DNA of 16,150 bases from an uncultured Gemella sp. (GTDB lineage Bacteria > Bacillota > Bacilli > Staphylococcales > Gemellaceae): assembly GCA_927911745.1 (NCBI GenBank), contig CAKMQF010000108.1, positions 1 to 16,150 of the forward strand, read 5' to 3'. The translations under genes and the position numbers were made by a program. Below the pieces are notes generated by a model. That model worked only from the letters and a program-made list of their open reading frames with translations, did no database searches and was not told the origin of the DNA. Positions 15,976 through 16,150 of the stretch are shown here, piece after piece (position 1 is the first letter of the stretch; every line of letters begins with the position of its first letter).

Positions 15976-16150
15976 ATGAAAACTATTTATAACAGAAAAC
16001 TTTACAAAAATACACAACGATATATACCTCATACTTTAGAAACAAGATTAGACTGCGGTAAAAACATATAGAAATAAAAACTCTATTAGCTTTATCTGTA
16101 GACGTTACAAAGTTTCTAAAGCATCGTTAATGCGTTGGAATAAAAAAATA
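15976..16150 (+). CDS. Transposase N-terminus (helix-turn-helix, integrase-type IS), frameshifted and partial
   Basis: The ATG at 15976 with AAAGGA about 12 bases upstream opens MKTIYNRKLYKNTQRYIPHT. This frame stops at 16071, but a second frame from 16052 to the window end reads TAVKTYRNKNSISF, then ICRRYKVSKASLMRWNKK. The latter is the typical HTH of IS3/IS481-like transposases, which precedes a DDE integrase core. Joining the two needs a one-base insertion or two-base deletion near 16050. The DDE core is beyond the window, so the IS family cannot be fixed. Confidence 0.7.

Larger units (their letters stand above)
15896..16150 (+). mobile_element. Left end of an insertion sequence, truncated by the window
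   Basis: A transposase start with its own -10 (TATAAT, 15932-15937) lies close to an abrupt change after the small-peptide locus. The boundary near TGTGAGACAAAAT (15896) is a guess: the right end, and so the terminal repeats and target duplication, are outside the window. Confidence 0.55.

Noticed and set aside
15828..15992. 54-codon frame MKKEKIQTMIIVLGILAC..., basic start plus hydrophobic stretch
   Set aside because: No ribosome site, it overlaps the opposing promoter at 15820-15848, and its second half lies inside the IS leader. A small membrane protein gene cut by the IS remains possible but unsupported.

Overview
The window looks like chromosomal DNA of a very AT-rich, low-GC Gram-positive coccus of the Bacillales/Lactobacillales type. 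A Gemella-like organism is my best guess. The reasons are an LPKTG sortase-anchored surface protein, the Bacillales-type prs-pth-mfd order, a type II MurB, a tmRNA with a GGC resume codon, and uniformly AT-rich third codon positions. The genus is inference; no database was consulted.

Layout. 2-1026 (+) is the 3' end of a repeat-bearing LPXTG surface protein gene. A shared terminator separates it from luxS (-). 1660-4368 (-) is a two-gene purine-salvage operon: guanine deaminase, then an NCS2 nucleobase permease. Its strong promoter has a 13-bp motif inside the -35/-10 spacer and an identical copy 51 bp upstream. glyA (-) follows with its own terminator. A 507-bp AT-rich divergent region leads to prs (+), then pth and mfd, with tag overlapping the end of mfd. 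Next come a GrpB-like gene and murB (overlapping by 8 bp). A bidirectional terminator separates murB from rarA (-). The tmRNA gene ssrA (+) follows, then two terminators, a short locus coding for a small hydrophobic peptide with a convergent promoter (type I toxin-antitoxin-like), and the left end of an insertion sequence that runs off the window.

The housekeeping genes share nucleotide and one-carbon metabolism (glyA, prs, guaD and permease), DNA maintenance (mfd, tag, rarA), translation quality control (pth, ssrA), methyl-cycle detoxification/AI-2 (luxS) and wall synthesis (murB).

The most striking property is a set of single-base indels, mostly in homopolymers. They break the surface protein (four times), glyA, mfd, murB and rarA (twice); the transposase is also frameshifted and the toxin-like peptide may be. 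Undoing one base at each site in the housekeeping genes restores full-length, motif-complete proteins. Sequencing or assembly error is therefore more likely than gene decay, and the genes are annotated here over their restored spans.
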